Assembly: GCF_002224125.1 (NCBI RefSeq) | Contig: NZ_NCSM01000025.1 | Span: 1 to 25,346 of the forward strand | DNA from: Streptomyces sp. NBS 14/10 | GTDB taxonomy: Bacteria > Actinomycetota > Actinomycetes > Streptomycetales > Streptomycetaceae | Reading direction: 5' to 3' | DNA length: 25,346 bases | Shown: positions 11,801 to 23,800 of the stretch, piece after piece | How the letters are laid out: every line of letters starts with the position of its first letter | How positions within the stretch are numbered: the stretch's first letter is position 1 | Notes under the pieces: generated by a model | The model's database searches: none | Told to the model about the DNA's origin: nothing | What the model saw: the letters and a program-made list of their open reading frames with translations, nothing else | Made by a program: the position numbers and the translations under genes

Positions 11801-14800
11801 GGAGGCTCCGCCGGCGTGCAGGGACACCCCGCTCCACGCGAACGGCAGCCGGCCCCGGTCCGACTCTCCGAGGTCCACGAAGGACACCGCGTGCAGGGCC
11901 GCGTCCAGCAGCGCGGGATGGATCCCGAACGACTCGGCGTCGCTCCCCTGCTCCGGCAGCGCCACCTCGGCGAAGGTCTCTTCGCCGCGCTGCCAGACGG
12001 CTCGCAGCCCCTGGAACAGCGGTCCGTAGCCGAAACCTCCCTCGGCGAACCGCTTGTAGAAGCCGTCCAGTTCGACCGGGGTGGCCTCCGCAGGAGGCCA
12101 GGTCGACATGGTGGGTTCGGCGGGCCCCTGCCCAGCGGCCAGCACACCCGTGGCATGGCGGACCCAGGGCTGGTCCGTGGCGTCAGCGGGCCGGGAGTAC
12201 AGGTTCACACCGCGGCGGCCGGACTCGTCCGGCTCGGCCACCCAGAGCTGGATGGCCACCGCGTCTCGCTCCTCCAGCACCAGCGGTGCGGCGAGCGTGA
12301 GTTCATCGACGCGGTCACAGCCGACCTGGTCCCCGGCGCGGATCGCCAGCTCCAGGAAACCGGTCCCCGGGAACAGCACCACACCGCCCACCGCGTGGTC
12401 GGCCAGCCATGGGTGGGACCGCAGCGACAGCCGGCCGGTGAACAGCAGACCGCCGGCGTCCGCCAGCTCCACCGCGGCGCCCAGCAGTGGATGCTCCGGC
12501 GCCCCCAGCCCAGCGGCGGTCACGTCCCCGGTGCGGGCCGCGGGGGCCGGCCAGTACAGCTCGTGCTGGAAGGCGTAGGTCGGCAGCTCGACCCGACGGG
12601 CTCCGGTCCCGGCGAAGAACCGCTGCCACTCGACAGCCACGCCATGAGAGTGCAACCGGGCCAGCGCCGTGACCAGCGCGCGCTCCTCGTCCAGATCCTT
12701 GCGCAGGGCCGGGACGAGAACGGCGCCGGCGGCCGACTTCTCGGACAGGCTCTCCTGTGCCATCGCGGAGAGCACTCCATCCGGGCCCAGCTCCAGATAC
12801 GTGGTCACTCCACGTTCGTCCAGCCACCGCATGCCAGCGGCGAACCGGACCGTCTCCCGAACATGGCGCACCCAGTACTCGGCCGAGCACACCAGCTCCG
12901 GGTCGGCCAACTCACCTGTCAGATTCGAGACGAACGGAATCGCCGGGGCCTCATACGAGATGTCCCGGGCCACCCGCCCGAACTCCGCCACCATCGCATC
13001 CATCAAGACTGAGTGAAACGCATGCGAGACTCGCAAACGCCTAGTCTTCCGCCCCAACTCCTCGTACGTGGCCGCCACCTCCAGCACCGCGGACTCGTCA
13101 CCGGCGACCACCACCGAACTCGGCCCGTTGACCGCCGCGATCGACACCCCGGCCGTCAGATACGGAGCGACCTCCTCCTCGGTGGCCTGCAGCGACACCA
13201 TCACCCCGCCGGACGGCAACTCCTGCATCAGCCGGGCCCGCGCCGCCACCAACGTGCACGCGTCAGCCAGCGAGAACACGCCCGCCACATGCGCCGCCGC
13301 GATCTCACCGATCGAATGCCCCGCCAGATAGTCCGGCCGGACACCCCACGACTCCACCAGCCGGAACAACGCCACCTCAACGGCGAACAACGCAGGCTGC
13401 GTCCACCCCGTCTCGTCCAACAGCGCCGCCTCCGGCGAACCGGGCTCGGCGAACATCACCTCCCGCAACGGCCGGCCCAGCCCCTGGTCCAGATGCGCGC
13501 ACACCTCATCCAGAGCCTCCGCGAACACCGGGAACCGCCCGTACAACTCCCGGCCCATCCCAGCCCGCTGACTGCCCTGCCCCGAGAACAGGAACGCCAC
13601 CACCCGGTCCTCCCGGGCCACGTCCTGCACTACACCGGCAGCCGCACCGCCTACGGCAAAGGCACGCAACCCCTCCATGGCCTCACCACGGTCTCCGGAC
13701 AACACCACACCGCGCCGCTCGAACGCCGACCGCGTGGTCAGCAAGGACAACGCGAGGTCGGCAGGGGGCAGCCCCGGATTCCGCTCCAGGTGCGAGAGCA
13801 TCCGCGCCGCCTGGGCCCGCAGCGCCTCCGCCGTCTTGCCCGACACCGCCACCGGCACGACGCCGGGCGCCGCTGCCAGCATGACGCCCGGCGCGGCATC
13901 CGGTGTGTCGTCCTCGGCTCCGGCAGCCGCCGGCGGCGCCTGCTCCAAGATGGTGTGCGCGTTGGTGCCGCTGATCCCGAACGACGACACCGCCGCTCGC
14001 CTGGGGCGGCTGCCCTCCGGCCACTCCACCGGTGCCGTCAGCAGCCTGACAGCGCCGGACGTCCAGTCCACATGCGAGGTCGGCTCATCGAGGTGCAGAG
14101 TGGCGGGCAGCGTGCCGTATCGCAGCGCCATGATCATCTTGATCACCCCGGCCACACCCGCCGCCGCCTGCGTATGACCGATATTCGACTTCACCGACCC
14201 CAGCCACAACGGACGCTCCGCGTCCCGATCCCGGCCATACGTCGCCAACAGCGCTTCGGCTTCGATGGGGTCGCCCAGCGTGGTGCCGGTGCCGTGTCCT
14301 TCCACTGCGTCGATATCGATGGGCGAGAGACCGGCGTCGGCCAGGGCCTGCTTGATGACGCGCTGTTGGGACGGGCCGTTCGGCGCCGTGAGCCCGTTCG
14401 AGGCACCGTCCTGGTTCACCGCCGAGCCCCGCAAGACGGCCAGCACCTCATGGCCATTGCGCTGGGCGTCCGACAACCGCTCCAGCACCAGCATCCCGAC
14501 GCCCTCGGACCAGCCCACCCCGTCAGCACTCTCGGAGAAGGACTTGCACCGGCCATCGGCCGCCAGGCCGCCCTGGGCGCTGAAGTCCACGAAGGGCCCC
14601 GGAGTGGCCATGACCGTCACACCACCGGCCAGCGCCAGGGCGCATTCGCCGGCCCGCAGCGCCTGAGCCGCCCAGTGCATGGCCACCAGCGACGAGGAGC
14701 ACGCGGTATCGACCGTCACCGCCGGGCCCTCCAAGCCGAGGGCGTAGGCGACCCGGCCCGACATCACGCTGCCCGCCGTACCGGTCCCGACGAAGCTCAT

Positions 14801-17800
14801 CACCTCCTCCGGGAACTCCGCGCCGGAGCCGTAGTCGTGGTACATCACTCCGGCGAAGACACCGGTCCGGCTGCCGCGCAGCGTCAGCGGGTCGATTCCG
14901 GCCCGCTCGATCGCCTCCCACGAGGTCTCCAGCAACAGCCGCTGCTGCGGATCCATCGCCAGCGCCTCACGGGGCGAAATCCCGAAGAAGCCCGCGTCGA
15001 ACTCCCCAGCCTCGTGCAGGAACCCACCCTCACGCACATAGCTCGTGTTCCCGCGAGCGTTCCGATCCGGGTCGTAGAGCGCGTCCAGATCCCATCCCCG
15101 GGTGGTCGGGAATCCGGAGATGCCGTCCAGTCCGTCACTCACCAGCTGCCACAGGCTCTCCGCGGAATCCACACCACCGGGGTAGCGGCAGGCCATGGAC
15201 ACGATCGCGATCGGGTCGTCGTCGACGGGCGTACGGCGCGGCGCCGGCGCGAGCGGGCCGCTGTCGGTGCCGAAGAGTTCCGCCACCAGGTGTTCTGCCA
15301 GCGCCAGCGGTGTGGGGTAGTCGAACACGAGGGTGGACGGCAGGCGCAGTCCGGTGGCGTTGGCCAGCTGGTTACGGAGCTCCACCGCGGTCAGCGAGTC
15401 GAAGCCCAGCTCACGGAACTCATGTCGGACTTCGACCGCTTCCGGCGACTCGTGCCCGAGAACCGAGGCCACCTCCGTACTCACCAGGTCCACCACGGCA
15501 CGGACCCGGTCCGCCGGGCGCAGCTCCGTCAGCCGCTGGGTGAGCGTGGCCGCTGCGGCCGGGTCGCTTGCGGCGGCGTGGCGGCGCGGGGTCCGGTCGG
15601 CGTCGGAGCGCACCAGCCACGGCACCTCACGCCCGGCCCGCAGCGCGGCCACATCGACGCGGGCGGGCACCAGCAGCGCGTGGCCCAGCGAGCACGCGGT
15701 GTCGAACAGCGCGAGGCCCTGCTCGGCGGGCAGCGGCGACATCCCGCCCCGGGCCATCCGTTTGACGTCCGCTTCGCCGAGGTCGCCGGTCATTCCCGCG
15801 CTCTGTTCCCATGGGCCCCACGCCAAGGACGTCGCGGCGAGACCGTGCGCTCGCCGGTATTGGGCCAGGCCGTCCAGGAAGCTGTTCGCCGCGGCGTAGT
15901 TGGCCTGCCCGGCGCCGCCGACGATGCCGGTGACCGACGAGAACACCACGAACGCCGCGAGATTCATGTCCTGGGTGAGATCGTGCAGCTGCCACGCGGC
16001 GTCCACCTTGGGCCGGAAGACGGTGTCCAGCCGGTCCGGTGTCAGCGAACCGATCACACCGTCGTCCAGGACACCGGCGGTGTGGACGACCGCGGTGAGC
16101 GGATGCTCCTCGGGGATCCCCGCGAGCAATTCCGATACGGCGGCCCGGTTCGCGACATCGCATGCGACGACCCGGACCTCGGCTCCGTGGGCGGTCAGTT
16201 CGGCGACCATCTCGACGACCGCGTCGCTCTCGCCACCGCGCCTGCTGGCCAGCAGCAGATGCCGCACACCGTGCTCGGCCACCAGGTGCCGTGCGAGCAG
16301 GCGCCCCAGACCGCCCGTACCACCAGTGATCAGGACCGTCCCGGCCGGATCCCACTGTCGCGGCTCGAGCTCCCCGGTGGCCGGGCGGCCGAGCCGTCCG
16401 ACCCGGACGGCGCCGTCACGGATGACCGCCTGCGGCTCTCCGGAAGCGAGCACGGCGGGGATCGCCTCGGCGGCGTTCTCCTTCTCGTCGAGGTCGATCA
16501 GGACGAACTGGTCAGGGTTCTCCACCTGCGCCGCCCGCACCAGGCCCCACACCGCGGCGGCGCCAAGGTCGAGGACCGCGTCCCCGTCCTCCGCCGCGAC
16601 CGCGCCCCGGGTCACGAACACCAGGCGGGACCGGGCCGGCCGGTCGTCGGCCGTCCAGTCCTGGATCAGCCGCAGCGCCTTGGAGGTGAGTGCTCGCGCC
16701 GTGTCGGCCACCGTGTCCGGGCCCGCCTCGTCGCCGTGGGCACGTCCGTCGATCGGGACCACCACGGCGTCAGGTGCATCCTCGGTGCCATGGGCGGACC
16801 CGGGCGTCGGCAAGGGTGTCCATTCCAGTTGGAACAGCGAATCGTGGCGACGCGCGGAAGCAGCGGCCATGTGTTCAGTGGACACCGCCCGCAGCACGAG
16901 CGAATCGACCGACACAACCGGGTCCCCGGCCGGGTCGAGCGCCATCAGCGACACCGATTCCGGACCGGCCTTGGTCAGCCGTACCCGCAGCGTCGACGCG
17001 CCACCGGCGTGCAGACAGACCCCGTTCCAGGAGAACGGCAACCGGCCGGCCGCACTCGCGTCCAGGTCCACGAACAACGCCGCGTGCAGCGCGGCGTCCA
17101 GCAGCGCGGGATGCACCCCGAAGGATTCGGCATCGGTCACTTGCTCGTCCAGGGCGACCTCGGCGAAGATCTCGTCCCCGCGCCGCCATACCGCCCGCAG
17201 CCCCTGGAACACCGACCCGTAGGCGAAACCGCCCTCCGCGAACCGCTCGTAGAACCCCTCAAGATCGACCTCGGTCGCCCCCTCAGGCGGCCACACCGCG
17301 CCACGGGACTCCACCCGGCGCTCCCCGGCCGCGAGCACGCCCGTGGCATGCCGTACCCAGGGCCCCTCCGCGATATCGGCGGGACGGGAGTACACCGTCA
17401 GACTGCGGCGTCCGGAGTCGTCCGGCTCGCCCACCCGCAGCTGTACCGCCACCGCATCCCGCTCCGGCACCACCAAAGGCGTCGCCAGGGTGAGTTCCTC
17501 CACCGAACCGCAGCCGACCTGGTCACCGGCGCGAATCGCCAGCTCCAGGAAGCCGGTGCCGGGGAACAGCACGACCCCGCCGGCCGCGTGATCGGCCAGC
17601 CACGGGTGGGTGGCCAACGACAGGCGACCGGTGAACAGCAGACCGCTGGAATCGGCCAGCTCCACCGCCGCGCCCAACAGGGGGTGGAGCGCGGAGACCA
17701 GGCCAAGACCCGAGGCGTCTCCCGTACGGAGCGAGGTCGCCGGCCAGTAGCGCCGGCGCTGGAAGGCGTAGGTGGGCAGGTCCACCCGTCGAGCGCCCGT

Positions 17801-20800
17801 TCCGGCGAACAGCGCCTGCCAGTCGACCCGCACACCGATGACGTGCAGTCGGGCCAGCGCGGTGAGCAGCGCCCGCTCCTCTTCCTGGTCCTTGCGCAGC
17901 GCCGGGATCACGACGGTGCCGGCGGACGGCTCGGGCAGGCTGTCCTGGGCCATGGCGGCCAGCACTCCGTCGGGGCCGACCTCCAGGAACGCGGTCACCC
18001 CGGCCGCGCTGAGTGCGGCCACCCCGTCGGCGAACCGCACCGCCTCGCGCACATGGCGCACCCAGTACTCCGGCGAGCACACCGACTCCGCCGAAGCCAT
18101 CTCACCCGTCACGTTCGACACCAGCGGGATCCGCGGAGCCTCGATGGACAGCTCCTCCACCACCCGCCGGAATCCGTCCAGCATCGGCTCCATCAACGGC
18201 GAGTGAAACGCATGCGACACCCGCAGCCGCCTGGTCCTGTGCCCCTCCTCCGCGAACCGGGCCGCGACCTCCGACACCGCGGTTTCCTCCCCGGCGATGA
18301 CCACCGAGCGCGGTCCATTGACCGCGGCGATCGACACCCTGCCGGTCAGATACGGACTCACCTCGTCCTCGGTGGCCTGCAGCGACACCATCGCCCCGCC
18401 CGACGGCAACTCCTGCATCAACCGGCCCCGCGCCGCCACCAATGTGCACGCGTCCGGCAGCGAGAACACCCCGGCCACATGTGCCGCCGCGATCTCACCG
18501 ATCGAATGACCCGCCAGATAGTCCGGCCGGACACCCCACGACTCCACCAGCCGGAACAACGCCACCTCGACGGCGAACAACGCGGGCTGTGTGAACACCG
18601 TCTGGTCAAGCAACTCCGCGTCGGCCGAGCCCGTCTCCGCGAACAGCACATCGCGCAGCGGCCGCTCCATGTGTGCGTCCAGCCGCGCACACACCCCGTC
18701 CAGCGCATCGGCGAACACCGGGAACCGCCCGTACAGCTCCCGGCCCATCCCCAGCCGCTGGCTGCCCTGTCCCGAGAACAGGAACGCCACCGTGGGCTCG
18801 GTGTCGGCGGCGCCCTCGGCGACCGCCGCCACGCCTTCCCCGTCGGCCAGCAGCACCGCACGGTGCTCGAACGCCGACCGGCTCGTCGCCAGCGAGAAGC
18901 CCACATCCACCGGCGCCAGACCGGGGTTCGTGTCGACGAACGACATGAGCTGGTCGGTCTGGGCTCGCAACGCGGGCTCGTTCTTGCCCGACACCAGCCA
19001 CGGCACCAGCCGCGGCACCAGGCCGGGAGCCGCGGAAGAGTCCTCGGGCGCCGCGGGTGCCGGTCCTTGCTCAAGGATGATGTGGGCGTTGGTACCGCTG
19101 ATCCCGAACGACGAGACACCTGCCCGACGCGGCCGATCGGCCTCCGGCCACTCAATGCGCTCGGCCAGCAGCTCGACCGCGCCGGCGGACCAGTCCACAT
19201 GCGAAGTCGGCGCATCCACATGCAGCGTCGGGGGCAGCACCCCGTGCCGCATCGCCATGACCATCTTGATCACACCGGCCACACCCGCCGCCGCCTGCGT
19301 ATGCCCGAGGTTCGACTTCACCGACCCCAGCCACAGCGGCTGTTCGCGCTCCTGGCCGTACGTGGCCAGCAGCGCCTGCGCCTCGATCGGATCGCCGAGC
19401 CGGGTCCCCGTACCGTGCGCCTCCACCGCGTCCACATCCGACGTGGACAGCCCCGCGCTCGCCAGCGCCTGCCGGATCACCCGCTGCTGCGACGGCCCGT
19501 TCGGCGCCGTGAGTCCATTGGACGCGCCGTCCTGGTTGATCGCCGAGCCCCGCACCACCGCCAGTACCTCGTGGCCGTTGCGCCGGGCGTCCGACAGCCG
19601 CTCCACCACGAGCATGCCGACACCCTCGGACCAGCCCGTACCGTCCGCCGCCTCGGCGAAGGCCTTGCACCGGCCGTCCGGCGCCAGCCCACCCTGGCGG
19701 CTGAACCCGGCGAATCCCACCGAGGTGGACATCACCGTCACACCGCCCGCAAGGGCCAGTGAACACTCCCCCGACCGCAGCGCCTGGGCCGCCAGGTGCA
19801 ACGCCACCAGCGAGGAAGAACACGCGGTGTCCACGGTCATCGCCGGGCCTTCCAGGGCCAGCGTGTACGAGAGACGTCCGGACGCCACGCTCGCGGCGAG
19901 CCCTGTACCGGCGTGCCCGGCCAGCTCCTCCCCGGCGTTCATGACCAGGGTCGAGTAGTCCTGGCCGTTCGTACCGACGAACACACCGGTCCGGCTGGAC
20001 CGGAGCGACACGGGGTCGATCCCGGTGCGCTCGAACGCCTCCCACGCGGCCTCCAGCAGCAGCCGCTGCTGCGGATCCATCGCCAGCGCCTCACGCGGCG
20101 AGATCCCGAAGAAGCCCGCGTCGAACTCCGCCGCGTCGTAGACGAACCCGCCCTCGCGGATGGCCCCGCCACCCCGCCCGTCGGGGTCGTCGGCGAGTAT
20201 GCCGAGGTCCCAGCCGCGGTCGGTGGGGAAGGCCGAGATCGCGTCACGGCCGTCGGCGACCAGGTCCCACAGCTGCTCGGGAGAGCGCACACCGCCTGGG
20301 AACCGGCAGCTCATCCCGACGATGACGATCGGGTCGTCCATGAGTGGGGCGGTCGACATCGCCGGGAGAGCGGTCTCGGTCCCGGTGCCCATGAGCTCGG
20401 TCAGCAGGAGCTGTGCCAGCGCCGCGGGCGTCGGGTGGTCGAACACCAACGTGGACGGCAGGCTGAGACCGGTCGTCGCCGCGAGCTGATTGCGCAGCTC
20501 GATCGCGGTCAACGAGTCGAAGCCCAGATCCTTGAACGCCCGGTCGGCGCCGATGGCCGCCGTCCTGGAGTACCGCAGCACTTGGGCGACCTCCGTACGC
20601 ACCAGGTCGACCAGGAACCGCGACCGCTCGTCCTCCGGCAGCGCGGCAAGCCGTTCGGCGAGGCCCGCCCGGGACAGCTCCGCGACACCGCCCGCGGCCT
20701 TACGACGACCGGGCCGCACCAGTCCGCGCAGGATGGCGGGGACACCGCCGGGCAGCCGCAACGCGCCGCTTCCGATCCCGAGCGGCAGGACCAGTGCCTC

Positions 20801-23800
20801 GTCACAGGCGGTGGCGGCGTCGAACAACGCCAGTCCGCGCTCGACCGAGAGCGGTGGCATGCCCGCTTCGCTGATCCGGCGCATCTCGTCGTCGCTCAGG
20901 GTGCTGGTCATGCCCGTGCCCTGCGCCCAGGCTCCCCAGGCGAGGGAGATCGCGGGGAGGCCGTGGGCACGCCGGTGCTGGGCCAGGGCGTCCAGGAAGA
21001 CGTTGCCCGCGGCGTAGTTGGCCTGACCCGCGGTGCCCATCACACCGGACACCGAGGAGTAGCAGACGAATGCGGCCAGGTCGAGGTCACGCGTGAGTTC
21101 GTGCAGATGCCATGCGGCGTCGACCTTCGGTCGCAGTACCGTGTCCAGTCGTTCCGGGGTCAGCGATCCGATGACTCCGTCGTCCAGTACGCCCGCGGTG
21201 TGTACCACCGCGGTGAGCGGGTGTCCGGCCGGGACGGCGGCGAGCAGTTCGGCGGTGGCGGCTCGTTCGGAGAGGTCGCAGGCGGCCACGGTGACCTCGG
21301 CGCCGTAGGCGATCAGCTCGTCCCGCAGCTCCACGGCGCCGGGGGCGTCGAGGCCACGCCTGCCGGCCAGCAGCAGGTGTCGGTGGCCGCGTCGGGTGAC
21401 CAGATGCCGGGCCAGCTCGGCACCGAGCCCGCCGGTGCCCCCAGTGATCAGTACGGTGCCCTCGGCGTCCCAGCGGCGGGGCATGGTCAGGACGACCTTG
21501 CCGATGTGCCGGGCCAGGCTCATATGGCGGAACGCCTCGCGGGCCCGGCGCACATCCCAGGTACGCACCGGAAGCGGCCGCAGAGACCCGTCGCGGAACA
21601 GCCGTACCAACTCGACGAGCATCCGCTGGATGTGCTCATGGTCCACCAGCCCAAGGTCGAACGGCTGGTAGTGGTACTCCGGCAGCGCCTCTGGGTCGCG
21701 GATGTTCGCCTTATTCAGGTTGTCCAGCTCCAGGAACCGGCCGCCCGGCGCCAGCAGGCGCAGCGAGGCGTCGACGTGCTCCCCCGACAGGGCGTTGAGT
21801 ACGACATCGACCCCGCCACCGTCCGTGGCAGCGGCGAACCTCGGCTCGAACTCCGTGGTGCGCGAGGAGGCGATGTGTTCTTCCGCCACGCCCAGCGAGC
21901 GCAGGGTGTCCCACTTGCCCTCGCTCGCGGTGGCGAACACGTCCGCGCCCAGATGGCGAGCCAGTTGGATCGCCGCCATGCCGACGCCACCCGCGCCCGC
22001 GTGAATCAGCACCTTCTCCCCGGCTCGCAGACCGGCGAGTTCCACCAGTGCGTGGTTCGCGGTCAGGAACGCCAGCGGCACCGAGGCGGCGGTCTCCCAC
22101 GTCCAGCCCTCGGGTACGCGGGTGAGGAGCCGTTCATCCGTCACCCCCACGGGGCCGAACCCCCCGGAGAGCAGGCCCATCACCGGGTCGCCCGGCCGGA
22201 GCCCGGTCACCTCGGGGCCGATCGCCTCGACCACACCTGCGGCCTCGGAGCCGAGCGGCCCGGCTTCGCCCGGATACCTGCCGAGCGCGCCCAGGACATC
22301 GCGGAAGTTCACCCCGGCGGCGCGTATGGCCACCCGCACCTCGCGGCCCGTCAGTGGCTCGAGCGTGTCCGGGCACGCGGCGAGCGTCAGCCCGTCCAGG
22401 CTGCCCTTCTCGTTGGTGTCCAGGCTTTCCTTCGCGCGGATGTCCAGCCGCCACGGCGCACCGGTCGGCGGGACCAGGCTGTCGGACGAGGCCAGCTGCG
22501 TCATACGTGCGACACGTACCGCGCCCGCGCGGACGACTGCCTGCGGCTCCTCGGCATCAAGCAGCCCGGGGAGTGCGGGCAGCACAGCCGCGGACTCCGC
22601 CGAGTCGTCCAGGTCCACCAGCAGGAACCGGCCGGGGTTCTCCGACTGGGCGGACCGTACGAGGCCCCACACCGCCGCGGCCGCCAGGTCGGTGATGTCC
22701 TGGTCCGCGTCGGCCACCGCTCCTCGGGTGACGAACACCAGGCGCGACCGGGCGAACCGCTCCTCGGCCAGCCAGTCCCGCAGCAGCTCCAGCGCGTGGT
22801 GGGTCAGTTCGCGCACCGACTCGGGGCCACGAGCGGGGTCGTCGCCCACAAGCGGTTCGCCCATGAGCGGGGCGACCACGACCTGGGGGGCCGCGGCGCC
22901 TTCGGGCCCGGTGAGGTCGGCCAACGCCCGTACCGGCGTGGTGTCCCGGGTGACGCCCGCGGACTCCAGCACCGCGGCCAGATCCCACGCGTCCGTGCCG
23001 AGCACCGCCCATTCGGCGGCCCCGGCCGCGCCGTCCAGCTGCCGGGGCACCCACTCGACCCGGAACAGCGAGTTCAGCTCGTCGCGGCCCGTCGTCGCAA
23101 CCGTACGCGTCGATACCGGCCGCAGCGCCAGCGAGCCCACCGAGATCACCGGTGCGCCCTGCACATCGACGGCTGTCAGCGCGACCGTGTCCGGGCCGCT
23201 CCTGGTCAGCCTGACCCGCAGCGTCGATGCCCCCGAGGCGTGCAGCGACACCCCGCTCCAGGCGGACGGCAGCAGGCCCGGTTCGCCCCCGTCGGCGTCC
23301 GTGAACACGGCCGCGTGGAGTGCGGCGTCGAGCAGCGCCGGGTGCACACCGAAGGTTTCCCCGTCCCGTACGTCCTCGGGCACGGCGACTTCGGCGAAGA
23401 CCTCCGCGCCACGCGTCCAGACCGCCCGCAGTCCGCGGAAGGCCGGTCCGTAGGCCAGCCCGGCCCGTTCGTGGTGTTCGTACAGGCCGTCCAGGTCCAT
23501 CGTGGTCGCCCCGTGCGGCGGCCATGCCGTCGTATCGAAGTCGGCAACCTCCGCGCCCTCCGTGAGGACTCCCGTGGCGTGCAGGGCCCACTCCTGCCCG
23601 GGGCCGTCGGCGGGGCACGAGTGGAACCGCAGTTCCCGGTGTCCGAGGCTGTCCCGGCTCCCCACCCAGAGCTGCACCCGCACCGCGCCCCGCTCGGGCA
23701 GCACCAGGGGGGTGGTCAGGGACAGGTCCTCGATCCGATCGCATCCGGCCTGGTCGGCGGCGCGGACCACCAGCTCCAGGAAGCCGGTGCCGGGGAAGCA

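Larger units (their letters stand above)
9093..15223 (-). other. Module C KS-AT-DH-ER-KR-ACP (fully reducing)
   Basis: The KS runs from 15223 to about 13938, with Cys at 14699-14701; its first His motif reads VEGHGTGT, where the other KSs have VEAHGTGT. The AT runs from about 13606 to 12690, with Ser at 13313-13315 and HAFH at 13013-13024, indicating malonyl-CoA. The DH runs from 12493 to about 11690, with His at 12395-12397 and Asp at 11903-11905. The ER is at about 11087-10179, with HAGAGGVG ending at 10690 and a [11 protein letters not shown] loop. The KR is at about 10175-9590, with LDD at 9878-9886 and Tyr at 9713-9715. The ACP Ser is at 9212-9214. All catalytic residues are present, so the predicted outcome is complete reduction to methylene. 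The module is the last of its polypeptide and a near-duplicate of module D. Confidence 0.94.

Noticed and set aside
13013..19762. Plus-strand open frame of 2,249 codons antisense to the PKS
   Set aside because: Its translation is dominated by Arg, His, Gln and Pro with repeats that mirror the PKS modules. It is the expected by-product of GC-rich third codon positions on the coding strand, with no domain and no supporting ribosome site.
20391..22400. KR-A as an inactive reductase that would leave a ketone
   Set aside because: The TGGTGGLG cofactor motif, LDD motif, SSVSG Ser and NYAAGN Tyr are all present, so the KR should be active. Only the DH shows a lost catalytic residue.
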